A DNA stretch of 38,304 nucleotides from JANMDU01 sp043755865. Lineage in GTDB: Bacteria; Pseudomonadota; Gammaproteobacteria; Burkholderiales; Burkholderiaceae_C. The DNA lies in assembly GCA_043755865.1 (NCBI GenBank), contig JAYUSD010000201.1:1-38304 (forward strand). The letters are read 5' to 3'. The position numbers were made by a program, and so were the translations under genes. Below are positions 7,320 through 15,618 of the stretch, piece after piece; position 1 is the first letter of the stretch, and each line of letters starts with the position of its first letter. Under the pieces are notes generated by a model. It did no database searches, was not told the origin of the DNA, and worked only from the letters and a program-made list of their open reading frames with translations.

Positions 7320-7431
7320 AGGTCAGAGCACAAATAATTCGATGGGTTTTTGGCAAATGCGGACTGAGTGCGTAATTAATTGTGATCTGACCCCATTTTG
7401 TCGTTAATTGTGATCTGACCCCATTTTGTCG
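7320..7431. repeat. TCTGACCCCATTTTG tandem units with inverted relic
   Basis: Two exact 28-bp units (7376-7403 and 7404-7431), each containing TGTGATCTGACCCCATTTTG, stand in tandem. A degenerate inverted relative (AGGTCAGAGCACAAAT) lies at 7320-7335. Sequences of the GGGGTCAGATCAC type are often found beside IS200-like/REP-associated transposases (recalled). No transposase is present here. The first part of this gene-free stretch (7124-7319) holds nothing recognised. Confidence 0.7.
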
Positions 7432-7494
7432 CTACTACTGATTTAGTAGCACCTCACGCAGTATCTATGCCGGCTAACTGCCTAAAACGCTTGA
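7431..7494 (-). repeat. Dispersed TAGCCGGC-core repeat, copy 5
   Basis: Full copy starting at the last base of the tandem array. Its hairpin end reads GCTACT...AGTAGC, a compensated variant of the GCTAT/ATAGC stem of other copies, followed by CACGCAGTATCTATGCCGG. It ends just before the FbpC-like gene stop. Confidence 0.85.
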
Positions 7495-7504
7495 AAAACT
7501 CTCA

Positions 7505-8575
7505 CTAAGCTGCAAACGTGACGACGTGATCGACTTCTGCGCGGATGCCGATCCATTCGCCAAGTTTGTGGTCGTGGTGGCTGGGCACATGCGCCATCAC
7601 TTGCTCGCCAGTTTTGAGCTCAAGAGTGTAGAGAAATTCATTGCCGCGAAAGGCTTTGCGGACGATTTTGGCTTGTATGGGGGAGGCATCGTCGTGGATG
7701 ATGTCGTCGGCTCGCAGCAAAACATCGACCTCGCCGACCGCTAATCCTTCGAGCACAGCCGGGCTGATATCGTGCAGCTCGCCCAGCGGCGTGACAACGT
7801 GTTTGTGCAATCCGCCATGCTCTTCGTGCAGCTCCACTTGTGCTTTTGCAAACACACCATGCCCAATGAAATCTGCGACGAAGCGCGTGGCGGGTCGGTG
7901 GTAGAGCGTGTAGGCATCGGCCCATTGATGGAGCTTGCCTTCATGCATCACACCAATCACATCGCCTGTGGCAAAAGCTTCTAACTGATCATGCGTGACC
8001 ATCAGCGCCGTGGCGCCAGCGGCCTTAAGGATTGCGCGTACTTCATGTGCCAAGCGCTCGCGCAGATCGACATCGAGATTTGAAAACGGCTCATCGAGCA
8101 GGAGCAATTGCGGCTTGGGAGCTAAAGCCCTAGCAAGAGCAACACGCTGCTGCTGCCCGCCCGACAGCTCATGCGGCATGCGGCGGCGCTCGCCTTCCAA
8201 ACCCACCAGCACGAGCACTTCGCGCACGCGCTCTCTGCGCTCAGCATCTTTCAAATGCATGATGCCAAAAGCCACATTGCGGCCAATATCCATATGCGGG
8301 AACAGCGCGTAATCTTGAAACACCATGCCAATGCGCCGATGCTCGGGCGCGATTTGCTGGCCCACGCTGCTCACAGTTGCACCCGCCAGTTGAATGCTGC
8401 CGCCGCTGACAGGTTCTAAGCCCGCCACGGCGCGTAGTAGAGTCGTCTTGCCGCAGCCCGAGGGCCCGATCAACACGCCGATCTCCCCGGCTTTCAAGCC
8501 AAAGCTCACATCACTCACGGCGGCGCGAGCGAGGCCTGTATAAGAAACGCTGAGCTGGTCAAGTTGTAAATACAT
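7505..8575 (-). CDS. fbpC: Iron(III)-type ABC transporter ATP-binding protein
   Basis: ATPase subunit (356 residues) of an Fe3+-type importer (FbpC/AfuC family). Walker A is GPSGCGKTT (residues 37-45), the signature is LSGGQQQRVALARA, Walker B is LLLLDEPFSNLD and the switch is VTHDQ. The region past about 240 resembles the TOBE-type regulatory domain. ATG 8575 opens the family N-terminus (MYLQLDQLSVSY); an earlier in-frame codon would overlap the predicted Fur box. The gene is divergent from the permease. Thiamine or putrescine specificity is possible on motif grounds, but the FbpB-like permease and the Fur-like box favour iron. Confidence 0.88.
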   Translation of the reverse strand: MYLQLDQLSVSYTGLARAAVSDVSFGLKAGEIGVLIGPSGCGKTTLLRAVAGLEPVSGGSIQLAGATVSSVGQQIAPEHRRIGMVFQDYALFPHMDIGRNVAFGIMHLKDAERRERVREVLVLVGLEGERRRMPHELSGGQQQRVALARALAPKPQLLLLDEPFSNLDVDLRERLAHEVRAILKAAGATALMVTHDQLEAFATGDVIGVMHEGKLHQWADAYTLYHRPATRFVADFIGHGVFAKAQVELHEEHGGLHKHVVTPLGELHDISPAVLEGLAVGEVDVLLRADDIIHDDASPIQAKIVRKAFRGNEFLYTLELKTGEQVMAHVPSHHDHKLGEWIGIRAEVDHVVTFAA

Positions 8576-8587
8576 GGGGCAATTGTA

Positions 8588-8606
8588 AATGCGTACAATT
8601 CTCATT
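8588..8606. promoter_or_regulatory. Candidate Fur box
   Basis: AATGCGTACAATTCTCATT matches 15 of 18 defined positions of the 19-bp Fur palindrome (AATGAGAATnATTCTCATT). It sits centrally in the 61-bp divergent region between the two iron-transporter genes. An overlapping AATTGTA/TACAATT inverted repeat (8581-8600) is an alternative operator. Confidence 0.5.
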
Positions 8607-8636
8607 TAGTTTTAAGATCTTTTCAGAAGTTCTCTC

Positions 8637-10256
8637 GTGCGGCGCATTTTCCAATTTCCTCTTGCAATCATTGCGCTCATCGTTGCCCTGCCTGTGCTCG
8701 CCGTGTTCGCATCGCTACTGCAATGGAATGCTGCAAGCAGCGATATCTTGGCGCAAATGGCGAGCACGGTGCTACCGCAATACGCTATCACTTCCATAGC
8801 GCTCTGCGCAGCAGTGGCGGCGGGTGTGGCCTTGATTGGCACTGCAACGGCATGCGCCGTGACATTGTTTGACTTCAAAGGCCGGCGCTTTTTTGAATGG
8901 GCGCTGCTGCTGCCGCTGGCTATGCCGGCTTATGTGTCGGCCTATGCGTATACGGATTTTTTGCAATTTGCGGGGCCTGCGCAGACTTGGATTCGCGAAA
9001 CGTTCGGACTAACGGGCCGCGTGCTCCCCGAGATTCGCAGCACGTGGGGCGCGGCGCTTCTCTTCATTTTCACGCTTTATCCGTATGTTTACTTGCTCGC
9101 CCGCGCTGCTTTGACGGAGCGCGCTGCACATCTCATGGAAGCGGCTAGGCTGCTGGGCGCTCCCCTCAAAACGCGCATCCAAAAAGTGGCGCTGCCACTC
9201 GGTCGCCCCGCTGTGGCCGCCGGCATAGCGCTCGCGCTGATGGAGACGCTGGCTGATTTCGGCGTGTCGAGCTATTTCGGCATTCAGACGTTTACCGCCG
9301 GCATCTACAAAGCATGGCTTGCGATGGACTCGCCGGTTGCGGCCGCTCAACTTGCGGCGATGCTGCTGATCGTGGTGGCTGTGTTGCTCAAAATCGAGCG
9401 CCATGCACAAAAGAAAATGCGCTTTTCGGCGGGCAAAGGCGCACGCGCGGGCAGCCAAGAAGCCAAGCCTGTGCTTCTCTCGGGCAGCCAGCAAATCAAA
9501 GCGCAATTGCTCTGCACTCTGCCAATCCTTCTGGGCTTTGCGCTACCCGTGCTCATGATGTTGCGGCCTCTGCTTCAAGGCTCAGGCAGCGATGAGCCGA
9601 TTCGCTGGGCTGCGTTTGCCGCTTGGGCATTCAACAGTTTCAAGCTTGCAGGCATTGCCGCATTTTTGGCTACAGCGCTGGCTCTGCTGCTCGCCTTCAT
9701 GCTGCGCCGCAAGCCCAGTCGTTTCATGCAAGCCATCACGCAAACCACGGCGATGGGTTATGCCGTGCCAGGCGCTGTTGTCGTGGTGGGCTTGCTGATT
9801 CCCGTGGGCTTGCTGCAAAAATGGCAACCTGATTGGAGCATCGGCGCCCTGGTCACCACGACCATCCTCGGCGTGATCTGGGCCTATCTCGTGCGCTTCA
9901 CAGCAGTGGCGCTGCAAAGCATCCAAAGCGGCTATTCGCGTATTCCGCTGAGCTTGGATGATTCAGCGCGAATGCTCGGCAGCTCCAGCGTCAACCTGCT
10001 TACGCGCGTGCATGCGCCCTTGCTCTCGCGCAGCGCGGCTGTGGCGGCGCTGCTCGTCTTCGTCGATGTGATGAAAGAGTTGCCCGCCACGTTGGTGTTG
10101 CGCCCGTTTAACCACGACACGCTGGCTGTGATGGCTTATCAGCTAGCAAAAGATGAGCGCCTCGCTGAGGCGGCTCTTCCCTCGCTGGCGCTGGTGTTGG
10201 TTGGGTTGGTGCCCGTGATATTTTTGAGCAGATCTCTGCGCGTCACGGATAAATAA
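8637..10256 (+). CDS. fbpB: Iron ABC transporter permease, FbpB-like
   Basis: Inner-membrane double permease of 539 residues, the normal size for FbpB/AfuB proteins made of two fused BPD_transp_1 domains. About twelve hydrophobic segments are visible, starting with FPLAIIALIVALPVLAVFA. Each half has an EAA-like loop: EAARLLGAPLKTRI in the first, and DDSARMLGSSSVNLL in the second. The GTG start has no strong Shine-Dalgarno. The gene is divergent from the ATPase gene and shares a candidate Fur box. No periplasmic iron-binding protein gene is adjacent, so the receptor must be encoded elsewhere. Confidence 0.87.
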   Translation: MRRIFQFPLAIIALIVALPVLAVFASLLQWNAASSDILAQMASTVLPQYAITSIALCAAVAAGVALIGTATACAVTLFDFKGRRFFEWALLLPLAMPAYVSAYAYTDFLQFAGPAQTWIRETFGLTGRVLPEIRSTWGAALLFIFTLYPYVYLLARAALTERAAHLMEAARLLGAPLKTRIQKVALPLGRPAVAAGIALALMETLADFGVSSYFGIQTFTAGIYKAWLAMDSPVAAAQLAAMLLIVVAVLLKIERHAQKKMRFSAGKGARAGSQEAKPVLLSGSQQIKAQLLCTLPILLGFALPVLMMLRPLLQGSGSDEPIRWAAFAAWAFNSFKLAGIAAFLATALALLLAFMLRRKPSRFMQAITQTTAMGYAVPGAVVVVGLLIPVGLLQKWQPDWSIGALVTTTILGVIWAYLVRFTAVALQSIQSGYSRIPLSLDDSARMLGSSSVNLLTRVHAPLLSRSAAVAALLVFVDVMKELPATLVLRPFNHDTLAVMAYQLAKDERLAEAALPSLALVLVGLVPVIFLSRSLRVTDK

Positions 10257-10319
10257 ACCGCACGCTAGCCAGCGGCATGGTTTGCCTCAGTTAAAATCAG
10301 AATTTCCACCGAGCGACTC

Positions 10320-12008
10320 ATGACCAAATTCGTCTTCGTCACCGGCGGTGTGGTGTCTTCCCTAGGTAAAGGCATCGCTTCCGCATCACTGGCCGCCATT
10401 CTCGAATCGCGCGGCCTGCGTGTCACCCTTATCAAGCTTGATCCGTATATCAACGTCGATCCTGGCACGATGAGCCCTTTCCAGCATGGCGAGGTCTACG
10501 TTACTGAAGACGGTGCTGAGACCGATCTCGATCTGGGCCATTACGAGCGCTTCATTGATACGCGGATGAAGAAGCAAAACAACTTCACCACCGGAAAAAT
10601 TTATCAATCTGTGCTTGAAAAAGAGCGCCGGGGCGATTATTTGGGTAAGACGGTGCAGGTGATTCCGCATGTGACCAACGAGATTCAAGAATTCATCAAG
10701 CGCGGCGCGGGTATCGGCACGCCAGATGCTGTTGATGTAGCGATCGTCGAAATCGGCGGCACGGTAGGCGATATTGAATCGCTGCCTTTCCTAGAAGCTG
10801 TGCGCCAAATGAGTCTGCGCGCAGGCGTGGGCAATACGGCTTTTGTGCATCTAACTTATGTGCCCTTCATCAAAGCCGCAGGCGAATTGAAGACCAAGCC
10901 GACGCAACACACCGTGCAAAAGCTGCGCGAGATCGGCATCCAGCCCGATGCCCTGCTCTGCCGCGCGGATCGCAAAATCCCAGAAGACGAGATGGAGAAA
11001 ATCTCGCTGTTTACCAATGTGCAGCCTTGGGGTGTGATCAGCATGTGGGATGTGGACACGATTTACAAAGTCCCGCGCATGCTGCATGAGCAAGGGTTGG
11101 ACGGTTTAATCTGCGACAAGCTGCGTCTGAACACACCGCCTGCAAAGCTCGCCCGCTGGGATGCACTGGTGCATGCCGTGGAGCATCCGAATGTTGATGT
11201 GAGCATTGCTATGGTGGGCAAGTATGTTGATTTGTCTGACAGCTACAAGTCACTCAATGAAGCGCTTAAACACGCAGGCCTTAAAAACTCCGCTCGCGTC
11301 AACATCGAATACATCGACTCCGAAACCATCACGCCAGAGAACGTGACGCAACTCGCCAAATTTGATGCCGTGCTCGTACCCGGCGGCTTTGGTGCGCGTG
11401 GTGTGGAAGGCAAAATCGCGGCGGCAAAATTCGCCCGAGAAAACAAAATTCCCTATCTCGGCATTTGCCTCGGCATGCAAGTGGCCACCATCGAATACGC
11501 CCGTAATATGGCTGGCCTGAAAGATGCCAACAGCACAGAATTCGCGCCCGACACACCGCATCCCGTGATCGCTTTGATCACTGAATGGAAAGACAAAGAC
11601 GGCACGATCCAAAAGCGCACAGAAAAATCCGATCTCGGCGGCACGATGCGCCTCGGCGCGCAAAGCTCCGATGTATCGAAGGGCACGCTCGCTCACAGCA
11701 TCTATGGAGATGTGGTCACAGAGCGCCATCGTCATCGATATGAGGCGAATGTGAATTACCTCGATACGCTACGTAAAGCTGGCCTCGTGATTTCTGCACT
11801 CACACAGCGCGAGCAGCTCACCGAGATTGTGGAGCTGCCTGCCAATGTGCATCCTTGGTACATCGGCGTGCAATTCCATCCCGAATTCAAATCCACGCCA
11901 TGGGATGGACATCCGCTGTTCAACGCTTACATCAGAGCCGCTTTGGATCACCAAGGCTCGGGTAAAGCGTTGAAGCCTGTTCCCTCTAGCGCTTCTCAGT
12001 CTGTTTGA
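10320..12008 (+). CDS. pyrG: CTP synthase
   Basis: Makes CTP from UTP, ATP and glutamine in pyrimidine synthesis. The 562-residue protein has both domains: the N-terminal synthetase (MTKFVFVTGGVVSSLGKGI with the P-loop, KLDPYINVDPGTMSPFQHGE split over residues 40-60) and the C-terminal class I glutaminase with the nucleophile Cys383 in GICLGMQ and His520/Glu522 in QFHPEF. The start is the universal family N-terminus. In many betaproteobacteria pyrG is followed by kdsA and eno; here the downstream DNA is instead a repeat-rich gap and a convergent oxidoreductase gene. Confidence 0.98.
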   Translation: MTKFVFVTGGVVSSLGKGIASASLAAILESRGLRVTLIKLDPYINVDPGTMSPFQHGEVYVTEDGAETDLDLGHYERFIDTRMKKQNNFTTGKIYQSVLEKERRGDYLGKTVQVIPHVTNEIQEFIKRGAGIGTPDAVDVAIVEIGGTVGDIESLPFLEAVRQMSLRAGVGNTAFVHLTYVPFIKAAGELKTKPTQHTVQKLREIGIQPDALLCRADRKIPEDEMEKISLFTNVQPWGVISMWDVDTIYKVPRMLHEQGLDGLICDKLRLNTPPAKLARWDALVHAVEHPNVDVSIAMVGKYVDLSDSYKSLNEALKHAGLKNSARVNIEYIDSETITPENVTQLAKFDAVLVPGGFGARGVEGKIAAAKFARENKIPYLGICLGMQVATIEYARNMAGLKDANSTEFAPDTPHPVIALITEWKDKDGTIQKRTEKSDLGGTMRLGAQSSDVSKGTLAHSIYGDVVTERHRHRYEANVNYLDTLRKAGLVISALTQREQLTEIVELPANVHPWYIGVQFHPEFKSTPWDGHPLFNAYIRAALDHQGSGKALKPVPSSASQSV

Positions 12009-12030
12009 TACGGCCTCTCGTAGTGCTCCT

Positions 12031-12142
12031 GCGAGTTTGAGGCACTGCGCTTCGGGCATCCCCCTTCGCGACTGTCCCCCGCCTTCGGCTCCTCCTTTAT
12101 GTCGCTGCGGGAGATACCCAAATCACAGCGCCTCAAACTCGC
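12031..12142. repeat. Inverted repeat flanking the 50-bp block
   Basis: GCGAGTTTGAGGC (12031-12043) and GCCTCAAACTCGC (12130-12142) are perfect 13-bp inverted arms around the first copy of the longer block at 12061-12110. On RNA this could form a stem with a second hairpin arm inside its loop. Confidence 0.7.
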
Positions 12143-12292
12143 GTTTGTAGCTCTCGAACAAGAAAATACGCCTCCTCTGCAATTGGTTGCGTTGTACAAA
12201 TCGGGCTGAGCTTGCCGCTAGTGATTGGGTTGTTCACCGCAGCGACATAAAGGAGGAGACGGCGAAGCCGGCGGGGGACAGTCGCGGAGGGG
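12061..12292. repeat. Inverted pair of a ~50-bp GC-rich element
   Basis: The block at 12061-12110 (ends CTTTATGTCGCTGCGG) recurs inverted at 12238-12292 (starts CCGCAGCGACATAAAGG). The copies agree closely except for about 6 extra bases in the second, where GGCGAAGCCGGC forms its own small palindrome. The spacer is about 127 bases. No transposase is present; the pair resembles a MITE or two copies of a repeat. Confidence 0.75.
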
Positions 12293-12345
12293 AACGGCCC
12301 AAGCGCTGGCGGCAAGCTCAAGCCATGAACTCTACAAATTTTTAT

Positions 12346-12403
12346 GTAAAACCAGCCGATAGTCGGCATAGAACCTGCGCAGAGCGCTACGAATTCAGTA
12401 GCA
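12346..12403 (+). repeat. Dispersed TAGCCGGC-core repeat, copy 6
   Basis: AAAACCAGCCGATAGTCGGC, CATAGAACCTGCGC and the hairpin GCTAC...GTAGC (a compensated stem variant). It overlaps the 3' end of lhgO: the last codons and the TAG stop lie inside it. Confidence 0.8.
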
Positions 12404-13553
12404 TATCAACCACATACTTGCCAATGGCCAATGAGCTCGTCAATCCCGGTGATTCGATGCCAAAGAGATTCACCAAGCCTTTGATGCCATTTGCATCTTC
12501 GCCTTGAATCACAAAATCTGCCGCAGCTTGCCCATTCCCTACAATCTTCGGGCGCACGCCGCTGTAGCTCGGCGCAAGCTGCCCATCGCGCAAACCCGGC
12601 CAGTATTTACGCACCTCCGCATAAAAGGCATCTGCGCGGCGCGGGTCAACTGAGTAGTCAATTTCGTCAGGATCACTGATGCCTTCCAGCCACTCCACAT
12701 CGGGGCCGAATTTAGCTTGCCCACCGAAATCAATCGTAATGTGAACACCCAAGCCCGCCTCGCTGGGGATCGGATAGATCAAACGCTTGAAGGGCGATTG
12801 TCCGCTGAGTGAGTAGTAGTTGCCTTTCGCAAAATGCGCCCTCGGCACGTGAGCCGCATTTAAGCCTTGCATACGCTGCGCAAGTTGCGGCGCATACAGG
12901 CCAGCGGCATTGATGAGCTGCTTAAAGCCAATCTCTATACGCCCTTCAATTGCTGCGTTTTTAATAGCACTCCGCGCATATAATACGCCGGCTAGAGAGC
13001 TATTTTGATCTGAATTTCGATCAAACCATTGGATTTTTTCAACCCGCGTCGACAGCACCACCAAACCGCCTGCATTTTCCACATCACCTTGCAGCGCAAT
13101 CATCAGATCATGGCTGCTCACGATGCCCGTGGTGGGCGAGAGAAGGGCTTCGATGCATTCAAGCTCGGGCTCTAAGGCTCTGGCTTCATTGCGAGACAAA
13201 CGTTGCACCGGCACGCCATTAGCCGCTGCCTGCACCTCAATCAGCGCAAGTTTGGGCAACTGCTTTTCATCCGTAGCCACAATCAATTTGCCACACTGCT
13301 GAATCGGCAAACCGCGCTCGGCGCAATAGGCATAAAGCATCTCCTTGCCGCGCACGCAGAGCTTGGCTTTGAGCGAGCCGGTGGCGTAATACAGCCCGCC
13401 ATGCACGACTTCGCTGTTGCGCGAGCTTGCTCCTTGCCCGATGGCACTTTCCTTTTCAATCACCATCACATCGCGGCCCGTGAGCGCAATAGCGCGAGCA
13501 ACTGCAAGGCCGACTACGCCCGCGCCTACAACAATCGTGTCAACGGTATCCAT
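12387..13553 (-). CDS. lhgO: L-2-hydroxyglutarate oxidase-like FAD oxidoreductase
   Basis: FAD-dependent DAO-family enzyme of 388 residues, closest in pattern to LhgO-type oxidases, which oxidise L-2-hydroxyglutarate to 2-oxoglutarate. The dinucleotide fold is GAGVVGLAVARA near the N-terminus with the acidic end of strand 2 at VIEKE, then SSRNSEVVHGGLYY, and the C-terminal LVNLFGIESPGLTSSLAIG. ATG 13553 is 3 bases after the hutG-like gene stop, with AAGG as ribosome site. It appears about 15-20 residues longer than relatives as recalled; the extra segment (around NSSLAGVLYARSAIKNAA) is encoded by a dispersed repeat. A second copy supplies the stop codon. Confidence 0.83.
   Translation of the reverse strand: MDTVDTIVVGAGVVGLAVARAIALTGRDVMVIEKESAIGQGASSRNSEVVHGGLYYATGSLKAKLCVRGKEMLYAYCAERGLPIQQCGKLIVATDEKQLPKLALIEVQAAANGVPVQRLSRNEARALEPELECIEALLSPTTGIVSSHDLMIALQGDVENAGGLVVLSTRVEKIQWFDRNSDQNSSLAGVLYARSAIKNAAIEGRIEIGFKQLINAAGLYAPQLAQRMQGLNAAHVPRAHFAKGNYYSLSGQSPFKRLIYPIPSEAGLGVHITIDFGGQAKFGPDVEWLEGISDPDEIDYSVDPRRADAFYAEVRKYWPGLRDGQLAPSYSGVRPKIVGNGQAAADFVIQGEDANGIKGLVNLFGIESPGLTSSLAIGKYVVDMLLNS
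12951..13010 (-). repeat. Dispersed TAGCCGGC-core repeat, copy 7 (inside lhgO)
   Basis: TTTTTAATAGCACTCCGCGC, ATATAATACGCCGGCTAGAG and a T-rich end, in frame within the oxidoreductase gene. On the gene strand it is read as SSLAGVLYARSAIKN without a stop. Confidence 0.8.
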
Positions 13554-13556
13554 GAT

Positions 13557-14399
13557 TTACCTTGGATCAAAGCTTTGTAGCGCAAGAATGAGTTGCTTTA
13601 GATTCTCGCGCAACGCTGCGAACCCATCTGTAAGTTCCAGCGTCTTTTCGTTCATATACAAAGCGCGATTGATCTCAATTTGCACGCTATGGCGATGCTG
13701 CGCAGGATCTCCATAGCGTCGCACGAGCTCGACGCCTTTGTAAGGATGATTGAGCGATGCGCTATATCCCATGCCCGCGAGTTGCTTCTGAATGGATAGC
13801 AACACCGCTTCGCTTGATGTGCTGTGATCCCGATTGCCGAGCACAAAATCTGGATGCTTGATCCCCGGAAAATCCGTGGCATGGCTGCCCGCCACCTCGG
13901 GCATGCTGTGGCAATTGATGTGGATGCTGTAGCCGTGCCGCGCATGCGCTGCATCAATGGCCGCTTTCACGGCTGCATGATAAGGCTGCCAGCAAAGATC
14001 AATACGCCGCTGTACTTCGCGCACGCTAAGCTGCCGCGCATAAAGCGGCTCGCCTTCGTCAGTCGCACGCCAAATCAAGCCCTTGCCCAAGCGGCGCTTG
14101 GAGAGCACAGCTGGATCGCGCATCTCCACAGGATGTGGCCAACTGCCCGCAATCATGTCAGGGTCAACCTCGGTGAGGTTGCGGTTCGCATCCAAATAAC
14201 TGCGCGGAAAGTGCGCCTCAATCCAAGCGCAACCTAGGCTTGCCGCAAAACTGTAGAGCTTTTCCACGTGCGTATCTTCCGCGCACCGAAGCTCGCTCAA
14301 ATCACAGGCAAAGCCGAAATCGGGCGGGTAGGCTATGCCGCTGTGCGGCGAATCGAGCACCAAGGGCGAGCTGCCCCCGTGAGTGGTCACAAAATGCAT
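13557..14399 (-). CDS. N-formylglutamate amidohydrolase family protein
   Basis: HutG/FGase-family hydrolase (280 residues), releasing formate from N-formyl-L-glutamate in the classical reaction. Motifs in order are DSPHSG near the N-terminus, the RSYLDANRN block, INCHSMP with a probable metal ligand His, DFVLGNRDH and SVQIEINRALYMNE. The gene starts 86 bases after the Bug receptor gene and ends 3 bases before lhgO, so the three genes probably form an operon. No other histidine-utilisation gene is present, so a role in hut is not implied; hydrolysis of another N-acyl or N-formyl dicarboxylate is possible. Confidence 0.85.
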   Translation of the reverse strand: MHFVTTHGGSSPLVLDSPHSGIAYPPDFGFACDLSELRCAEDTHVEKLYSFAASLGCAWIEAHFPRSYLDANRNLTEVDPDMIAGSWPHPVEMRDPAVLSKRRLGKGLIWRATDEGEPLYARQLSVREVQRRIDLCWQPYHAAVKAAIDAAHARHGYSIHINCHSMPEVAGSHATDFPGIKHPDFVLGNRDHSTSSEAVLLSIQKQLAGMGYSASLNHPYKGVELVRRYGDPAQHRHSVQIEINRALYMNEKTLELTDGFAALRENLKQLILALQSFDPR

Positions 14400-14485
14400 A
14401 AAACTAATCGTGTATTGCTTAGCGTCGTTTGCTCAAATTTTTTTCTGCGGCGAGTCAGTGACTGTGAGCCACTTGCTCAGCGCCG

Positions 14486-15463
14486 TCAATCAAGCGCAAT
14501 TTTCGCAAACTTTGCAATGCGCTGCATTTTGTCGATTTCTTTTTTGATTTGAGCTGCAAACTCTTCAGGCTTGTTGCCTGAGGCAAACAAGCCCTGCCCT
14601 TTTAGCTTCTCCACCAAAGCCGCATCTTTAAGTGCCGCGCTCACGGCCTGTTGGATGCGGCTCACGGTTGCAGCCGGCGTGCCAGCGGGCGCTACCAAGC
14701 CAAACCAAGATGCATCGTTGTTTGCAAACAAAGCTTTCTCGCCATACGTAGGCACCTCTTTAAGCACATCTAAGCGCGTGCCCCAAGCCACTGCCAGCGC
14801 CTTCAATCGCCCGCCTTGGATGTGCGGCAGCGAAGAAGCCACTTGATCGAAATACACCTGCACCTGCCCGCCAATCACATCCGTGATCGCAGGGCCCGCG
14901 CCGCGATACGGGATGTGCACCATGAAGGTATTCGTGGTGCTCTTAAACAGCTCGCCCCACATATGGCCGATGGTGCCGTTACCCGGCGAGGCGTAGCTCA
15001 CTTTGCCCGGATTGGCTTTGAGGTATTTGATCAATTCTTCCAACGTGTTGACCGGTAATTTCGCGTTCACGACCAACACGCCCGGCGCTTTGACCAGCTC
15101 AGTCACGGGCGCGAAATCACGTGTGGGATCGTAGGGCAACTTTTTATATACCGCAGGATTCACACCATGCGTAGACAGCGTGGCCACGCCAAGCGTGAGG
15201 CCATCCGGCGCCGCCTTGGCCACCTCACTCATGCCAATCGATCCGCCCGCGCCAGCTTTGTTTTCTACGATCACTTGTTGCCCCAATGCTTTGCCAAGTG
15301 GCTCTTGCAGCGCGCGTGCTGTGATGTCGGTTGCGCCGCCCGGCGGGAAGGGAACGATCAAGCGCAGTGGCTTGCCCTGCGCCATGCAATGACTCACAAA
15401 AGGGCTGAGCCCAAGACTCATCGCCGAGCCTGCCGCAAAATTTAAAACATGCCTACGCTTCAT
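14486..15463 (-). CDS. Bug-family (TTT) periplasmic solute receptor
   Basis: Tripartite tricarboxylate transporter receptor of the BugD/BctC type, 325 residues. The signal begins MKRRHVLNFAAG, which looks Tat-like (paired arginines before a hydrophobic run). The mature protein shows the family landmarks RLIVPFPPGGATDITAR, VENKAGAGGSIG, KAAPDGLTLG, LPYDPTRDFAPVTE and MVHIPYRGAGPA. ATG 15463 is chosen since it opens the signal peptide. It heads the putative operon with the N-formylglutamate amidohydrolase and LhgO-like genes and is divergent from a LysR regulator. The ligand is not readable; an acidic or dicarboxylate-like compound is a context guess. No membrane subunits are nearby, as is common for Bug receptors. 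Confidence 0.92.
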   Translation of the reverse strand: MKRRHVLNFAAGSAMSLGLSPFVSHCMAQGKPLRLIVPFPPGGATDITARALQEPLGKALGQQVIVENKAGAGGSIGMSEVAKAAPDGLTLGVATLSTHGVNPAVYKKLPYDPTRDFAPVTELVKAPGVLVVNAKLPVNTLEELIKYLKANPGKVSYASPGNGTIGHMWGELFKSTTNTFMVHIPYRGAGPAITDVIGGQVQVYFDQVASSLPHIQGGRLKALAVAWGTRLDVLKEVPTYGEKALFANNDASWFGLVAPAGTPAATVSRIQQAVSAALKDAALVEKLKGQGLFASGNKPEEFAAQIKKEIDKMQRIAKFAKIALD

Positions 15464-15597
15464 TATGTTCACCGTCAGTTTGTTGCAATGTGTATATTCT
15501 TCATTGGCAACGCACAAAAGAAAAGCGAAGAGTGCTCACGTAAACATTCCATTGAAGACTGAATTATTACGGGTTTATCCCCATCATCAAACCATTT

Positions 15598-15615
15598 CTG
15601 AATGGCAACATTCAG
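15598..15615. promoter_or_regulatory. Inverted repeat before the LysR gene
   Basis: CTGAATG-GCAA-CATTCAG: perfect 7-bp arms with a 4-base spacer, ending 3 bases before the LysR start codon at 15619. The position suits autorepression by the LysR protein, but could equally form an mRNA hairpin over the ribosome site. Confidence 0.45.
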
Positions 15616-15618
15616 TGC

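Larger units (their letters stand above)
12009..12386. other. Repeat-filled gap between pyrG and lhgO
   Basis: No gene is supported. The stretch is occupied by a nested set of inverted repeats (12031-12142 and 12061-12292) and, at its right end, by a dispersed-repeat copy that runs into the oxidoreductase gene. Short open frames here are interrupted by the repeats and lack ribosome sites. Confidence 0.65.

Noticed and set aside
7376..7431. Tandem 28-bp units considered as a CRISPR fragment
   Set aside because: The two units are contiguous with no spacer between them and there are no cas genes.
8917..8935. CTATGCCGGCTTATG in the FbpB gene considered as another dispersed repeat
   Set aside because: Only the TATGCCGGCT core matches; neighbouring blocks are absent and the codons fit a normal permease segment.
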